Shown one piece after another: positions 1 through 11,651 of a stretch of DNA of 64,000 bases. Within the stretch, counting starts at the first letter, position 1, and each line of letters opens with the position of its first letter. The stretch is from Variovorax sp. RA8 (GTDB lineage Bacteria; Pseudomonadota; Gammaproteobacteria; Burkholderiales; Burkholderiaceae_C), in contig NZ_LR594662.1 in NCBI RefSeq assembly GCF_901827175.1, positions 4,154,001 through 4,218,000 on the forward strand. The letters are read 5' to 3'. The notes under the pieces are model-generated. The model was not told the origin of the DNA, ran no database searches, and saw only the letters and a list, made by a program, of their open reading frames with translations. The position numbers and the translations under genes were made by a program.

Positions 1-598
1 CCTGCCCGCTGCCGTTGAAGTCGAAGGGAGCGAAGGCAAGGCCTGCGCCCCAGGTGTTGTCCAGGGCCGTGAGCACGCCGCGGGCGCGGCAGGCCGCCGC
101 CAGCGCCGGCAGGTCCGGAAACTCCATCGTGACCGAGCCGGCCGCCTCCATCCACACGAGGCGGGTGCGCTCCGAGAGCTTGGCCGCGAGATCGGCCGGG
201 TTCATCGGGTCGTAGAGCCGGTGCGTGATGCCGAAATTGGCCAGCTCGCCGTTGCACAGCGCCTTGTTCGGCCCGTAGGCGTTGTCGGGGAGCAGCACCT
301 CATCGCCGGTCTTCAGGAAGGCGAATGCCACCAGCGCGATTGCCGCCAGGCCGCTGGGTACCAACAGGCATTCTGTGCCGCCTTCCAGCGTGGCCAGCCG
401 CTCCTCGAGGGTGAAGGTGGTGGGCGTGCCGTGCAGGCCGTAGGTGTAGCCGGCCTTGGTCTTCCAGTCGCGGGCGCGCATGGCCGCGACATCGGCGAAG
501 AACACGGTCGACGCCTTGTAGACGCCGGGCTGCGGCGCGGCGAAATTCGCGGGGGGCTGGTAGGGATGGTGGATCAGTTCGGTGATGGGCTTGGGCAT
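1..598 (-). CDS. metC: Cystathionine beta-lyase (PLP enzyme), C-terminus cut by window edge
   Basis: The frame reads leftward from ATG at 598 (MPKPITELIHHPYQ) and is open to base 1, giving the first 199 residues of a Cys/Met-metabolism PLP enzyme. YTYGLHGTPTT (near residue 52) is the family's YGRxGNPTT-type segment that contacts PLP phosphate from the neighbouring subunit, LVPSGLAAI lies on the cofactor loop, and LDNTWGAGL holds the Asp that pairs with the pyridine nitrogen. The Schiff-base lysine lies beyond the edge. The family cleaves cystathionine to homocysteine, pyruvate and ammonia in methionine synthesis. Related gamma-lyases and O-acetylhomoserine sulfhydrylases look alike, but the wording around the PLP sites fits MetC best. 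It is divergent from the VOC gene. Confidence 0.85.
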   Translation of the reverse strand, partial: MPKPITELIHHPYQPPANFAAPQPGVYKASTVFFADVAAMRARDWKTKAGYTYGLHGTPTTFTLEERLATLEGGTECLLVPSGLAAIALVAFAFLKTGDEVLLPDNAYGPNKALCNGELANFGITHRLYDPMNPADLAAKLSERTRLVWMEAAGSVTMEFPDLPALAAACRARGVLTALDNTWGAGLAFAPFDFNGSGQ

Positions 599-667
599 GC
601 CGCCATGCTAGTCGACGCCTGCCCGCTGGCGCCCGACAATGGCGCCTGCTGCTGACAGGAGGCCCCG

Positions 668-1111
668 ATGGCAATCCATGAACTCTTCGCCTACCTCTGC
701 GTGAACGACAGCGCCAAGGCCATCGCCTGGTACGGCGAGGTCTTCGGCGCGACCGAAAAATTCAGGCTGACCGAGCCCAGCGGCCGCATCGGCCATGCCG
801 AGCTCGACTTCGGCGACACCACGCTGATGCTGTGCGACGAATTTCCCGAGTACGGCATCCGCGGCCCCCGGAGCACCGGCGCGACCTCGGTGACGATCCA
901 CCTGCATGTGGACGACGCCGACGCGGTGGTCGAGCGCGCGCTGAAAGCCGGCGCGGAGCTCGACATCGCGGTGCAAGATCAGTTCTACGGCGAGCGCTCA
1001 GGGTCCTTTCGAGACCCCTTCGGTCACCGCTGGAATATCGGCCACAGCATCGAGCAGCTGTCGACCGAGGAGATGCAGCGGCGCTATACCGAGCTGCTGA
1101 AGCAGCAGTAA
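668..1111 (+). CDS. VOC-superfamily (glyoxalase/bleomycin-resistance fold, PhnB-like) protein
   Basis: 147 residues, about one VOC module pair of the usual length for PhnB-like proteins. N-terminal LFAYLCVNDSAKAIAWYGEVFGA is typical of the first beta-alpha-beta unit, and the C-terminal GSFRDPFGHRWNIG is the classic end of the second module. An ideal Shine-Dalgarno (AGGAGG at 657-662) sits five bases before ATG 668 and fixes the start. The VOC fold builds a metal site used for very different reactions (lyase, dioxygenase, antibiotic binding), so no substrate can be named. It is the only plus-strand gene before 21,590 and stands alone between two minus-strand neighbours. Confidence 0.8.
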   Translation: MAIHELFAYLCVNDSAKAIAWYGEVFGATEKFRLTEPSGRIGHAELDFGDTTLMLCDEFPEYGIRGPRSTGATSVTIHLHVDDADAVVERALKAGAELDIAVQDQFYGERSGSFRDPFGHRWNIGHSIEQLSTEEMQRRYTELLKQQ

Positions 1112-1124
1112 GGCGTTGGCGTCT

Positions 1125-1649
1125 TCAGACCGACCACTTCTCGATCAGCTTCTCCGCACCGAGCGAGTCGTAGCCCTCGAAGGGCTGGTGGATCCAGGGA
1201 TTGGTCGGCAAGTACTCGACCGAGTAATCGGGCGTGAAGGTCGACAGCGCCTTGGTCCAGATGACGGCGCTGCGCAGCTCGCTGATCGGCGCGTAGTTGC
1301 TCTTGAGCATCTCCACCACCGCATGCAGCGTGTGGCCGGAGTCGGCCAGGTCGTCCACCAGCAGCACGCGGCCGGCGATTTCGCCCTTGGGGGTGGTGAT
1401 GTAGCGCGCGATGTCCAGGTGGCCCTGGACCGTCCCGGCATCCGCCCGGTAGGAGCTGGTCGACATGATGGCCAGCGGCTTGTCGAAGATGCGCGACAGC
1501 ACGTCGCCCGGCCGCATGCCGCCGCGCGCCAGGCACAGGATGGTGTCGAACTGCCAGCCCGACTGGTGCACCTTGATCGCGAGCTTCTCGATCAGGTTGT
1601 GGTACTCGTCGTAGCTCACGTAAAGGTGTTTGCCGTCTTCAGTCAGCAT
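1125..1649 (-). CDS. Phosphoribosyltransferase (purine PRTase-like)
   Basis: 174 residues from ATG 1649 (MLTEDGKHLYVSYDEY). RVLLVDDLADSGHTL (near residue 94) is the PRPP-binding loop of type I phosphoribosyltransferases and LCLARGGMRPGDVL is the upstream PPi loop. The family transfers ribose 5-phosphate from PRPP to a purine base. Downstream of purA by 32 bases on the same strand, it probably works in purine salvage (hypoxanthine, guanine or xanthine); the sequence does not decide the base. An upstream in-frame extension into the purA coding sequence exists but is a shadow. Confidence 0.85.
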   Translation of the reverse strand: MLTEDGKHLYVSYDEYHNLIEKLAIKVHQSGWQFDTILCLARGGMRPGDVLSRIFDKPLAIMSTSSYRADAGTVQGHLDIARYITTPKGEIAGRVLLVDDLADSGHTLHAVVEMLKSNYAPISELRSAVIWTKALSTFTPDYSVEYLPTNPWIHQPFEGYDSLGAEKLIEKWSV

Positions 1650-1681
1650 GGGAAGCCATCTCCTCGGGGTGGGTCGTTCGT

Positions 1682-4184
<2,503 letters not shown>

Positions 4185-4265
4185 GGGGAGCGGGGGCGTG
4201 GTTAAAACCGGATTCTACCGGGCCACCGGGGCCCATTCGCCGCGGGAAACCGGGCCACGCCTTCT

Positions 4266-4454
4266 TCAGGCCAGGACCCAGAGCAGGAAGAGCCCCAGCA
4301 GGATGCTGCACAGGCCGAAGAAGCGCAGCTGCCCATCCCGCAGCTGCATGAGCTGGCCGAAGCCGCGCCGCCAGCCGCCGGGCGACACGAAGGGCAGGAG
4401 GCCCTCGATCACCAGCACGAGTGCCAGCGCGCTCCAGAAGGTCTCTGCGCTCAC
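4266..4454 (-). CDS. DUF2065 (YjeT-like) small inner-membrane protein
   Basis: 62 residues with two hydrophobic helices (WSALALVLVIEGLLPFV and FFGLCSILLGLFLLWVL) separated by a short basic loop (GGWRRGFGQLMQLRDGQ). The layout and the position directly after hflC are typical of DUF2065/YjeT proteins, which have no established function. It starts 9 bases downstream of the hflC stop and is followed by an 81-base gap before hisZ. Co-transcription with hflKC is likely. Confidence 0.8.
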   Translation of the reverse strand: MSAETFWSALALVLVIEGLLPFVSPGGWRRGFGQLMQLRDGQLRFFGLCSILLGLFLLWVLA

Positions 4455-4463
4455 GCCCGAACG

Positions 4464-5372
4464 CTACGGCTGGCGCCGCCCCGCCGCCGCCGCCGCGCCA
4501 CCCGAGCTCTGCATCGCACGGAAGAAGTCCGACGAGGGGTCCAGGACCATGACATCGCTCTTCTTGTTGAAGCTCTGCTTGTAGGCATCGAGGCTGCGGT
4601 AGAACTGCGCAAACTGCGGATCGCGGCCGAAGGCCTCGGCATAGGCCGACGCGGCGCGGGCGTCGCCCTCGCCCTTGATCTTCTGGGCGTCGCGGTAGGC
4701 ATTGGCGACGATGACCTCGCGCTGCCGGTCGGCATCGGCGCGGATCTTCTCGCCTTCGGCGAAGCCGGTGGAGCGCAGCTCGTTGGCCACGCGCTTGCGC
4801 TCGGCCTCCATGCGGCGGTAGACCGATTCGGTGATCGCCTCCACATAGTCGACGCGCGTGACGCGCACATCGATGATGTCAATGCCCCAGGGCTTGGCGC
4901 CCTTCACGACCGCCAGCATCTCCCGCTGCACGTCGTTCATGAGGGCCTCTCGGCGCGTCGAGATCAGCTCGCGCACGGTGCGCTTGTTGACGTTCTCCTG
5001 GAAGGCGTTGCGCACCACGCGGTTGAGCTGCACCGCGCCCGCGTTCTCGTCGAGGCCGACGTTGCGGATGTATTCCGAAGGGTTGGTGATGCGCCAGCGC
5101 ACGTACCAGTCGACCACCACGCGTTGCTTCTCGGCCGTGAGCATGGGCTCGGGATCGAGGCTGGGCAGCGTCAGCAGGCGCTTGTCGATGTACGACACGT
5201 TCTGGAAAGGCGGCGGCAGCTTGAAGTTCAAGCCCGGCTCGGTAATCACCTCCTTGATCTGGCCCAGGGCATAGACCACGCCGAACTGGCGCTGGTCGAC
5301 CACGAAGAGCGTGGAGCTCAGGAGCGCCAGCGCCACGAGGACCGACGATACGATGAAGCCTAGTCTGTTCAT
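4464..5372 (-). CDS. hflC: HflC, modulator of FtsH protease
   Basis: 302 residues. An N-terminal membrane anchor (FIVSSVLVALALLSSTLFVV) is followed by the SPFH/prohibitin domain (DQRQFGVVYALGQI onward) and a long helical region. HflC pairs with HflK to form a periplasmic cage around FtsH and tunes degradation of membrane proteins. ATG 5372 (MNRLGFIV) is preferred over an upstream in-frame start because it begins right at the anchor and leaves 13 bases to hflK. The C-terminus ends in an Ala/Gly run (GGAAAAAGRRQP), probably disordered. Confidence 0.96.
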   Translation of the reverse strand: MNRLGFIVSSVLVALALLSSTLFVVDQRQFGVVYALGQIKEVITEPGLNFKLPPPFQNVSYIDKRLLTLPSLDPEPMLTAEKQRVVVDWYVRWRITNPSEYIRNVGLDENAGAVQLNRVVRNAFQENVNKRTVRELISTRREALMNDVQREMLAVVKGAKPWGIDIIDVRVTRVDYVEAITESVYRRMEAERKRVANELRSTGFAEGEKIRADADRQREVIVANAYRDAQKIKGEGDARAASAYAEAFGRDPQFAQFYRSLDAYKQSFNKKSDVMVLDPSSDFFRAMQSSGGAAAAAGRRQP

Positions 5373-5385
5373 GCTGTGTTGCTCC

Positions 5386-6750
5386 TCAGCGCACGTCGCG
5401 GTCGCGCGAGCGGCCGTCGCGTGCACGCGCGTCGTTGGGCGGGACGACGGGGATCACCGACGACTGGGGCGGCGCGGTGCCGGCCACGTTCGGGTTGGCG
5501 CCATCGGCGGGCGCGCCGGCCCCGGTCTGGCCGGACATCTGCATCAGCTTGTCGATCGGCAGGTACAGCAGGTTCGAGCCCTGCTTGGAATCGACCAGCA
5601 CCTTGGTGGTGTTGGTGTAGATCTGCTGCATGGCATCGGTGTACATGCGGTCGCGCGTGACCTGCGGCGCCCGCTGGTACTCGGCCAGCACCGAGCTGAA
5701 GCGCTGCGCGTCGCCCTGAGCCTGTGCGACGATCCGCGCCTTGTAGGCCTCCGACTCCTCTTTCAGGCGCGAGGCGGTACCGGTGGCGCGCGGCACCACG
5801 TCGTTGGCATAGGCCTGGGCCTCGTTCTTGGCCCGCTCGCGCTCCTGGCCGGCCTTGAGCACGTCGTCGAAGGCCGCCTGCACCTGCTCCGGCGGACGAA
5901 GCCCGCCCTGCTGCAGGTTGATGCCGACCACCTCGATGCCGACCTTGTAGCGGTCCAGGATGTTCTGCATCAGCGTGCGAACGCGCGGGGCGATCTGGTC
6001 CCGTTCCTCGGCCAGTGCCGCGTCCATCTTCATCTTGCCGACCACCTCGCGCACCGCGGTCTCGGCAACCTGCACCACGGTATCGGTCGGCGCCTTGCTC
6101 TCGTAGAGGTAGGCCCGGGCGTCGCTCAGGCGGTACTGCACGGCGAACTTGATCTCGACGATGTTCTCGTCTTCGGTCAGCATGGCCGACTCGCGCAAGC
6201 CGGTCGAGCGCACGATCGAGTCGCGGCCGACGTCGATCGAGCGGATCTGCGTCACGACCACGATCTCGTGGCGCTGGATCGGGTATGGCAGGCGCCAGTT
6301 GAAGCCCGCGCCCACGGTCGTCTTGTAGCGGCCGAACTGCGTGATCACGGCCTGCTGGCCTTCGTTGACAATGAAGAAGCCGGTGCCCAGCCAGATCAGC
6401 ACGGCCACTGCCGCCACCAGGCCCAGGCCGACGCCTGCATTCTTCATGTCGGGCTTGAGGCCGTTGCCGCCATTGCCCCCGTTCGGGCGGCCGCCGTTGC
6501 CGCGCCCGCCGCCGAACAGGCCACCGAGCTTGCGGTTGAAGTCGCGCCAGAGCTCGTCGAGGTCAGGCGGGCCCTGGTTCGGCCCCTGGCCGCGCGGACG
6601 GTTGTTGTTGCCGGAAGATCCGGAGTCGTCATCGGGACGGTTGGCATTGGGACGATCCCCGTTCGAGGACGGCTCGTCGCCGCGGCCCCAACGCCCGTCA
6701 TTCAGGTTGAACATGCCCTGAAATCGTCTCCACACTGGCTTTGCATTCAT
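5386..6750 (-). CDS. hflK: HflK, modulator of FtsH protease
   Basis: 454 residues from ATG 6750 (MNAKPVWRRFQG), with an AGAGAAGAGA ribosome site just upstream; a longer in-frame start exists but has no such site. A Gly/Asn/Pro-rich cytoplasmic segment (residues about 20-100, including GGLFGGGRGNGGRPNGGNGG) precedes one membrane helix (VGLGLVAAVAVLIWLGTGFF) and the SPFH domain (NEGQQAVITQFGRY). HflK forms the large HflKC complex with HflC that surrounds FtsH. The low-complexity N-terminus is usual in the family, as in E. coli. It sits 16 bases after hflX. Confidence 0.96.
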   Translation of the reverse strand: MNAKPVWRRFQGMFNLNDGRWGRGDEPSSNGDRPNANRPDDDSGSSGNNNRPRGQGPNQGPPDLDELWRDFNRKLGGLFGGGRGNGGRPNGGNGGNGLKPDMKNAGVGLGLVAAVAVLIWLGTGFFIVNEGQQAVITQFGRYKTTVGAGFNWRLPYPIQRHEIVVVTQIRSIDVGRDSIVRSTGLRESAMLTEDENIVEIKFAVQYRLSDARAYLYESKAPTDTVVQVAETAVREVVGKMKMDAALAEERDQIAPRVRTLMQNILDRYKVGIEVVGINLQQGGLRPPEQVQAAFDDVLKAGQERERAKNEAQAYANDVVPRATGTASRLKEESEAYKARIVAQAQGDAQRFSSVLAEYQRAPQVTRDRMYTDAMQQIYTNTTKVLVDSKQGSNLLYLPIDKLMQMSGQTGAGAPADGANPNVAGTAPPQSSVIPVVPPNDARARDGRSRDRDVR

Positions 6751-6766
6751 TCGATCTCTTCTCTGG

Positions 6767-7957
6767 TCAGTGAGGGGATTGTGCCAATCCGCCGGCGGCA
6801 CCGTGCAATTCGGTGTCCGGCTCTGGGGTCATGGCATCGCTCACCGAAGGCAAACGCCGCCCGAGCTCGGCCCGCAGCGCTGCCACGCCCTCGCCGGTAT
6901 GGGCGCTCAGGAAGATGCGCGGCACCTGCACGCCGTCGACTTCGATCTCGTCGGCGAGCGACAGCGGGCGCTGTGTATCGTCGAGCGCATCGAGCTTGTT
7001 GAAGACCAGGAGCTGCGGCACGGTGTCGGCGCCGATTTCCCTCAGCACCGACTGCACCTCGGCCATCTGCTCCGGATGGTGCGGATTGGAGGCATCCACC
7101 ACGTGCAGCAGCAGGTCGGCGTCGACCGCCTCCTGCAGGGTGGCCTTGAAGGCGTCGATCAGCCCGTGCGGCAGCTCGCGGATGAAGCCCACGGTGTCGG
7201 AAATCGACACCTTGCGGCGTGCATCGCCAAGGTACAGATGCCGCGTGGTGGTGTCGAGCGTGGCGAACAGCTGGTCGGCCGCATAGGCGCGCGCCTTCAC
7301 CAGCGCATTGAACAGCGAGGACTTGCCGGCGTTGGTGTAGCCGACCAGCGAGATGTTGAAAGTGTCGCGCCGCTCGCGCTGGCGCCGCTGGGTGCCGCGC
7401 TGGCGCTGCACCTTGGCGAGCCGTTCGCGGGTGCGCCGGATGGCGTCGCCGATCATGCGGCGGTCGAGCTCGATCTGGGTCTCGCCCGGACCGCCGCGCG
7501 CGCCGATGCCGCCGCGCTGGCGCTCCAGGTGAGACCAGCGCCGCACCAGGTGCGTGCTGAGGTATTGCAGCCGCGCCAGCTCGACCTGCAGCTTGCCTTC
7601 ATGGGAGCGCGCGCGCTGAGCGAAGATCTCGAGGATCAGGAAGGTGCGGTCGTACACGGCGACGCCGAGCTGACGCTCGAGGTTGCGTTGCTGCGCCGGG
7701 CTCAGTGCCTGATCGAAGATCACCTCGCTGGCGCCGTGCAGCTCGGCCAGTTCGCGGATCTGCTCGGCCTTGCCGCTGCCGACGAACAGGGCTGCATCGG
7801 GCGCGCGGCGCTTGGCGACCAGGCGCGCCACCGGCGTAAGGCCCGCGGTCTGCGCGAGCAGTCCGAGTTCCTCGAGTTCGCCGTCGAAATGGGGCAGCCC
7901 GAAATCGACGCCGACGAGGACGACGGCACCGTCTTTCCGGGAATTCAGTTCAGACAA
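6767..7957 (-). CDS. hflX: GTPase HflX
   Basis: 396 residues. The HflX domain contains SHEGKLQVELARLQY and the glycine loop GGIGARGGPGETQIE; the G domain has G1 GYTNAGKSS, switch region FATLDTTTRHLYL, G3 DTVGF and G4 NKLD. HflX is a ribosome-binding GTPase that splits stalled 70S ribosomes, notably in heat stress. No ATG or GTG fits: a stop codon lies close upstream and TTG at 7957 gives MSELNSRKDGAVVLVG, so a TTG start is called. It follows hfq by 51 bases in the conserved hfq-hflX-hflK-hflC order. Confidence 0.95.
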   Translation of the reverse strand: MSELNSRKDGAVVLVGVDFGLPHFDGELEELGLLAQTAGLTPVARLVAKRRAPDAALFVGSGKAEQIRELAELHGASEVIFDQALSPAQQRNLERQLGVAVYDRTFLILEIFAQRARSHEGKLQVELARLQYLSTHLVRRWSHLERQRGGIGARGGPGETQIELDRRMIGDAIRRTRERLAKVQRQRGTQRRQRERRDTFNISLVGYTNAGKSSLFNALVKARAYAADQLFATLDTTTRHLYLGDARRKVSISDTVGFIRELPHGLIDAFKATLQEAVDADLLLHVVDASNPHHPEQMAEVQSVLREIGADTVPQLLVFNKLDALDDTQRPLSLADEIEVDGVQVPRIFLSAHTGEGVAALRAELGRRLPSVSDAMTPEPDTELHGAAGGLAQSPH

Positions 7958-8008
7958 GCGGAATCAATTGGAAAAAGCGCGGCGGGCGAGCCGCCGCGCT
8001 CCGTGCAC

Positions 8009-8254
8009 TCAGGCAGCAGCGTCGTCGTTCTCGGGTGCCGAGAAGTTGACCGCCCGACCCGGCACGATGGTAGAGATGGCATGCTTGTAGACCATCTGGG
8101 TCACCGTATTGCGAAGCAACACGACGTACTGATCGAAAGACTCGATCTGCCCTTGCAGCTTGATGCCGTTGACCAAATAGATCGAAACCGGCACGTGCTC
8201 TCGACGCAAGGTATTCAGAAAGGGGTCTTGTAGGAGTTGCCCTTTATTGCTCAC
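8009..8254 (-). CDS. hfq: RNA chaperone Hfq
   Basis: 81 residues. The Sm1 part contains [20 protein letters not shown], the proximal-face core is [19 protein letters not shown], and VYKHAIST is the Sm2 motif. Hfq is a hexamer that pairs small RNAs with mRNAs. The start is GTG at 8254 (reading [12 protein letters not shown]), with GGAG six bases upstream; an in-frame TTG six codons earlier would add residues absent from the family. The C-terminal tail is short, as is usual in Burkholderiales. It heads the hfq-hflX-hflKC run. Confidence 0.97.
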   Translation of the reverse strand: MSNKGQLLQDPFLNTLRREHVPVSIYLVNGIKLQGQIESFDQYVVLLRNTVTQMVYKHAISTIVPGRAVNFSAPENDDAAA

Positions 8255-8341
8255 GATATTCTCCGTGTTCAAGAGTAGTTGTTGGAACGGTCACCTTAAC
8301 ACAGCACTTCCGCACTGCAGCACGAAACCCGAATGGCCCCC

Positions 8342-8366
8342 AAAAAATAACGGCACTGAAAAGCCG
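8342..8366 (-). terminator. Weak intrinsic terminator after der
   Basis: On the minus strand CGGC-TTTTCAGT-GCCG is followed by TTATTTTTT, about 80 bases past the der stop and before hfq. The stem is only four base pairs, so termination would be partial, but the U-rich run is the only one in this gap and the position separates the der and hfq transcripts. Confidence 0.4.
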
Positions 8367-8444
8367 GAACTTCGCGCCCCCGCGCTGCTCGCGCGCCCCA
8401 GGCTCGCCCCGAACTGCGGCACGTGCTGCGCCAACCGCTGGCAC

Positions 8445-9788
8445 TCAGCCTTCCTTGTCGGCATAGGGATTGTGCGAAGTCTTGAACTCGATGCGCAGCG
8501 GCGTGCCTACCAGGTCGAACTCCTTGCGGAAGCGTCCCTCCAGGAAGCGCCGGTAGGCCTCGGTGACGTGCTCCAGCGAATTGCCATGGATGACGATCAC
8601 CGGCGGGTTCATGCCCCCCTGGTGGGCATAGCGCATCTTGGGGCGGAACATGCCGGACTTCTTGGGCGTCTGGAACTGCACGGCCTCGAGCAGCAGGCGC
8701 GTGAGCACCGGTGTCGACATCTTGCGGGTCGCGGACTTATGCGCCTGGGCGATGGCTTGCCACAGCGGGCCCAGTCCCTGGCGCCGGGTGGCCGAGATGA
8801 AGTGCAGGGAGGCGAACTTCAGGAAGGCCAGCCGGGTCTCGATCTGGCGCTGGATCTGCTCGCGCTGGTAGCTGTCGACCGCGTCCCACTTGTTGATCGC
8901 GATCACCACCGCGCGGCCGCTCTCCAGGATGTAGCCGGCGATGTGCGCGTCCTGGTCGGTGACGCCCTGGGTGGCGTCGATCAGGAGCAGCACCACGTTG
9001 GCAGACTCGATGGCCTGCAGGGTCTTGACCACCGAGAACTTCTCGATGGCCTCGAAGACCTTGCCCTTGCGCCTGAGGCCTGCAGTATCGATGAGTTCGA
9101 AGCGTTGTCCGTTGCGCTCGAAGGGCACGGAGATCGCGTCGCGCGTGGTGCCGGGCAGGTCGAAGGCGACCAGCCGCTCCTCGCCGAGCCAGGTGTTGAT
9201 GAGGGTGGACTTGCCGGCGTTGGGCCGGCCAGCGACGGCCAGCTTGATCGGCTTGTTGACGTCTTCTTCCTCGCCCTCGTCGTCCGGCTCGGGCAGCGCC
9301 AGCGGGTCGAGCGCGAGCTCGACCAGGCCGCGGATGCCCTGCCCGTGCGCGGCCGAGACGCCGTGCACCTCGCCGAAGCCCAGCTCGTAGAACTCGGCGA
9401 GCCGCGCGTTGTCCTTCATGCCTTCGGCCTTGTTGGCCGCCAGCACGCAGGGCTTGCCGAGGCGGCGCAGCTCGTTGGCGATGTCGTGGTCCTGCGCCGA
9501 GACCCCCTCGCGCGCATCGACCACGAAGATCACCACGTCGGCCTCGGCCACCGCCTGCCGCGTCTGCTTGGCCATCTCCTTGAAGATGCCGCTGCCTGCG
9601 TCGGGCTCGAAGCCGCCGGTGTCGATGACGATGAACTCGTACCGGCCCTGGCGGCCGTTGCCGTAGTGGCGATCGCGCGTGAGGCCGGCGAAGTCGGCGA
9701 CGATGGCGTCGCGCGTCTGGGTCAGGCGGTTGAACAGCGTCGATTTGCCGACGTTGGGGCGCCCGACCAATGCAATGACGGGTTTCAT
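8445..9788 (-). CDS. der: Ribosome-assembly GTPase Der (EngA)
   Basis: 447 residues with two tandem G domains, unique to Der: first Walker GRPNVGKST with NKAE, second GRPNAGKST with NKWD, then a KH-like C-terminal domain ([16 protein letters not shown]). The linker between them is acidic ([14 protein letters not shown]). Der acts in late 50S subunit assembly and is essential in most bacteria. ATG 9788 gives [12 protein letters not shown]. It lies 25 bases downstream of bamB in the same direction, the usual arrangement. Confidence 0.98.
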   Translation of the reverse strand: MKPVIALVGRPNVGKSTLFNRLTQTRDAIVADFAGLTRDRHYGNGRQGRYEFIVIDTGGFEPDAGSGIFKEMAKQTRQAVAEADVVIFVVDAREGVSAQDHDIANELRRLGKPCVLAANKAEGMKDNARLAEFYELGFGEVHGVSAAHGQGIRGLVELALDPLALPEPDDEGEEEDVNKPIKLAVAGRPNAGKSTLINTWLGEERLVAFDLPGTTRDAISVPFERNGQRFELIDTAGLRRKGKVFEAIEKFSVVKTLQAIESANVVLLLIDATQGVTDQDAHIAGYILESGRAVVIAINKWDAVDSYQREQIQRQIETRLAFLKFASLHFISATRRQGLGPLWQAIAQAHKSATRKMSTPVLTRLLLEAVQFQTPKKSGMFRPKMRYAHQGGMNPPVIVIHGNSLEHVTEAYRRFLEGRFRKEFDLVGTPLRIEFKTSHNPYADKEG

Positions 9789-9813
9789 GGTCGAGCGCTC
9801 GCCGTTCTACGCT

Positions 9814-10959
9814 CTACTCAGGCCGATAGCCGAAGATGCCGCCGTTGCGGGTCACGACCACGACCGTGTTGCCCGAGAGCACGGGCGCTGCGGCGATGGG
9901 CGAGCCGTCGGGCGTGAGGCGGTTGAGCAGCGCGCCGTCCTCGCGCGAGATCACATGCACGAAGCCCGCGCCGTCGCCGATGATCAGCGAGCGCCCGACC
10001 GCAAGCGGCGCGGTCAGCGTGCGGTACTTGAAGCGCTCGACCTGCCAGGCGCGCTCGCCGTCGTCGCGGCGCCAGGCCACCACATTGCCGTTGTCCTCGG
10101 TGCCGTAGACGAAGCGGTCGTCGCCGGAAACGCCATCGGCCCCGCTGGCCGTCTTGCTCCAGAGCAAGGTGCCACGCAGGGTGTCGACGCAGCCGACGCT
10201 GGCGTAGTAGGCCCGCGCGCAGACGGAGTCGCCGACGCGGCTCACGCTGCCGGTCAGGTCGACCAGGCGCTCGACGTCGTTGGTGCCGCGCGGTGCGGCG
10301 ATGGGCGCTTCCCAGCGCGACGTGCCGTTGGCCGGGTTGATGCCGACCAGCCGCCCGCCGACGCCGGCCACCAGCGTGTCGTTGACGGCGATCAGCACAC
10401 CCGAGCGCTTCAGCACCAGGTTCTCGGCAGTGCGCTGCTGTGACCACAGCCGGCGACCGCTCTGTCCGTCCCAGGCGCTGGTGGTGCGATCCGCGGTCTG
10501 CACGAAGACGCGGCGTCCGGCCACCAGCGGCGCGGTGTACGACTGGGCCGAAAGCTGCTGCCGCCACAGCACCTTTCCGCCTTGCAGGGCGACCAGTTCG
10601 TTGCCGGTGGTGATGACCGCCACGAGCGAACCATCGCTTCCCACGCCGGCAGCCAGCGGAGTGCCCACGTTGGCGCGCCAGGATTCCTGGCCCGAGCGGG
10701 CGTCGATCATGACCACGGTGCCGTCGCTGGAAGCGACCGCCACCATGTCGCCGCTCACGTCGGTGGTGAGCGGGAACTCGACCTTCGGAATGCGGATGCT
10801 CCAGGCCTGTCGCACGCCGAGCAGCGCCGGGTTGGGCGGCAGCTCGGCCGGCTTGGGCTTGGGTGTGCCCGAGCAGGCGGCGAGCGCGACGACGACGAGC
10901 GCGGCGGCCCCGGCGCGCAGGAGGGAGGCGGGAAGCATCGAACGCTGGCTGAAATTCAT
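9814..10959 (-). CDS. bamB: Outer-membrane assembly lipoprotein BamB
   Basis: 381 residues. A lipoprotein signal (LVVVALAACS, lipid-accepting Cys29) is followed by repeated PQQ-like beta-propeller blades (GQESWRANVGTPLA, GKVLWRQQL, GRRLWSQQR, GTSRWEAPI, GERAWQVERF). BamB docks on the POTRA domains of BamA and helps insert outer-membrane beta-barrel proteins. ATG 10959 overlaps the yfgM stop by four bases (ATGA), implying coupled translation. The open frame continues far upstream through hisS but that part is antisense-free shadow coding, not a fusion. Confidence 0.95.
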   Translation of the reverse strand: MNFSQRSMLPASLLRAGAAALVVVALAACSGTPKPKPAELPPNPALLGVRQAWSIRIPKVEFPLTTDVSGDMVAVASSDGTVVMIDARSGQESWRANVGTPLAAGVGSDGSLVAVITTGNELVALQGGKVLWRQQLSAQSYTAPLVAGRRVFVQTADRTTSAWDGQSGRRLWSQQRTAENLVLKRSGVLIAVNDTLVAGVGGRLVGINPANGTSRWEAPIAAPRGTNDVERLVDLTGSVSRVGDSVCARAYYASVGCVDTLRGTLLWSKTASGADGVSGDDRFVYGTEDNGNVVAWRRDDGERAWQVERFKYRTLTAPLAVGRSLIIGDGAGFVHVISREDGALLNRLTPDGSPIAAAPVLSGNTVVVVTRNGGIFGYRPE

Positions 10960-11645
10960 GGTGTGTTCTTGGCGGGAGATGCGGTGCCGGCCGGAGCCAA
11001 GCTCTTGGGGTCGACACCGACCGCGTTGAGCTTGATCTCGACAAGTCGGCGGTACTCGTTGCCCGGGTCGAAGGCGGCCCAGGCCTTGCGGTATTCCGCC
11101 TTGGCCTCCTCGCGCTTGCCCTGGGTCATGTAGATGTCGCCCCTGCGGTCGGCCGCGAGGGCCTCGAATTCCTTGGGCATGCCGGCCGAGAGCTGCTTGA
11201 GCGCCTCGTCGTAGGACTTGGCCTCGAGCAGCTCGCCGGCCAGGCGCAGCCGGGCCACCGCCTGATAGCCGGCGTCGGTGCCGTGCTCCGCCACCCAGGC
11301 CAGCGCCGTGCGCGAGGCCTCCGCATTGCCCTTCTCGTACAGCACGCGGGCTGCCAGCAGGCCGCCCTGCTGGGCATAGGCCGTACCGGCGAACTTGCTC
11401 TTCATGTCGGCGAGAGCGCGCTCGACGCGGGCCGTGTCGCCAGCCTGCGCGCCACGCTCGAGCTCGTCGTAGAGCGCCGAGGCGCGTGCCGCCTGCTCGC
11501 GCTGCCAGTACTGCCAGCCCGTCCAGGCCAGGAAGGCGCCGGCCGCCAGCACCACGACCCAGGTGATCAGCGTGCCGTAGGTGTTCCAGAAATGCTTGAG
11601 CTGATCGAGCTGTTCCTGTTCTTCGAGATCGAGATGGGTGGCCAT
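10956..11645 (-). CDS. yfgM: YfgM/TPR_21-family periplasmic protein
   Basis: 229 residues: a short acidic cytoplasmic start (MATHLDLEEQEQLDQLKHFW), one membrane helix (TLITWVVVLAAGAFLAW) and a periplasmic tetratricopeptide-like region rich in Ala, Tyr and Glu (GKREEAKAEYRKAWAAF). YfgM in E. coli associates with PpiD and the SecYEG translocon and is linked to envelope stress. The gene is between hisS (6 bases) and bamB (4-base overlap), the conserved position for this family. Confidence 0.9.
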   Translation of the reverse strand: MATHLDLEEQEQLDQLKHFWNTYGTLITWVVVLAAGAFLAWTGWQYWQREQAARASALYDELERGAQAGDTARVERALADMKSKFAGTAYAQQGGLLAARVLYEKGNAEASRTALAWVAEHGTDAGYQAVARLRLAGELLEAKSYDEALKQLSAGMPKEFEALAADRRGDIYMTQGKREEAKAEYRKAWAAFDPGNEYRRLVEIKLNAVGVDPKSLAPAGTASPAKNTP

Positions 11646-11651
11646 GTGCGG

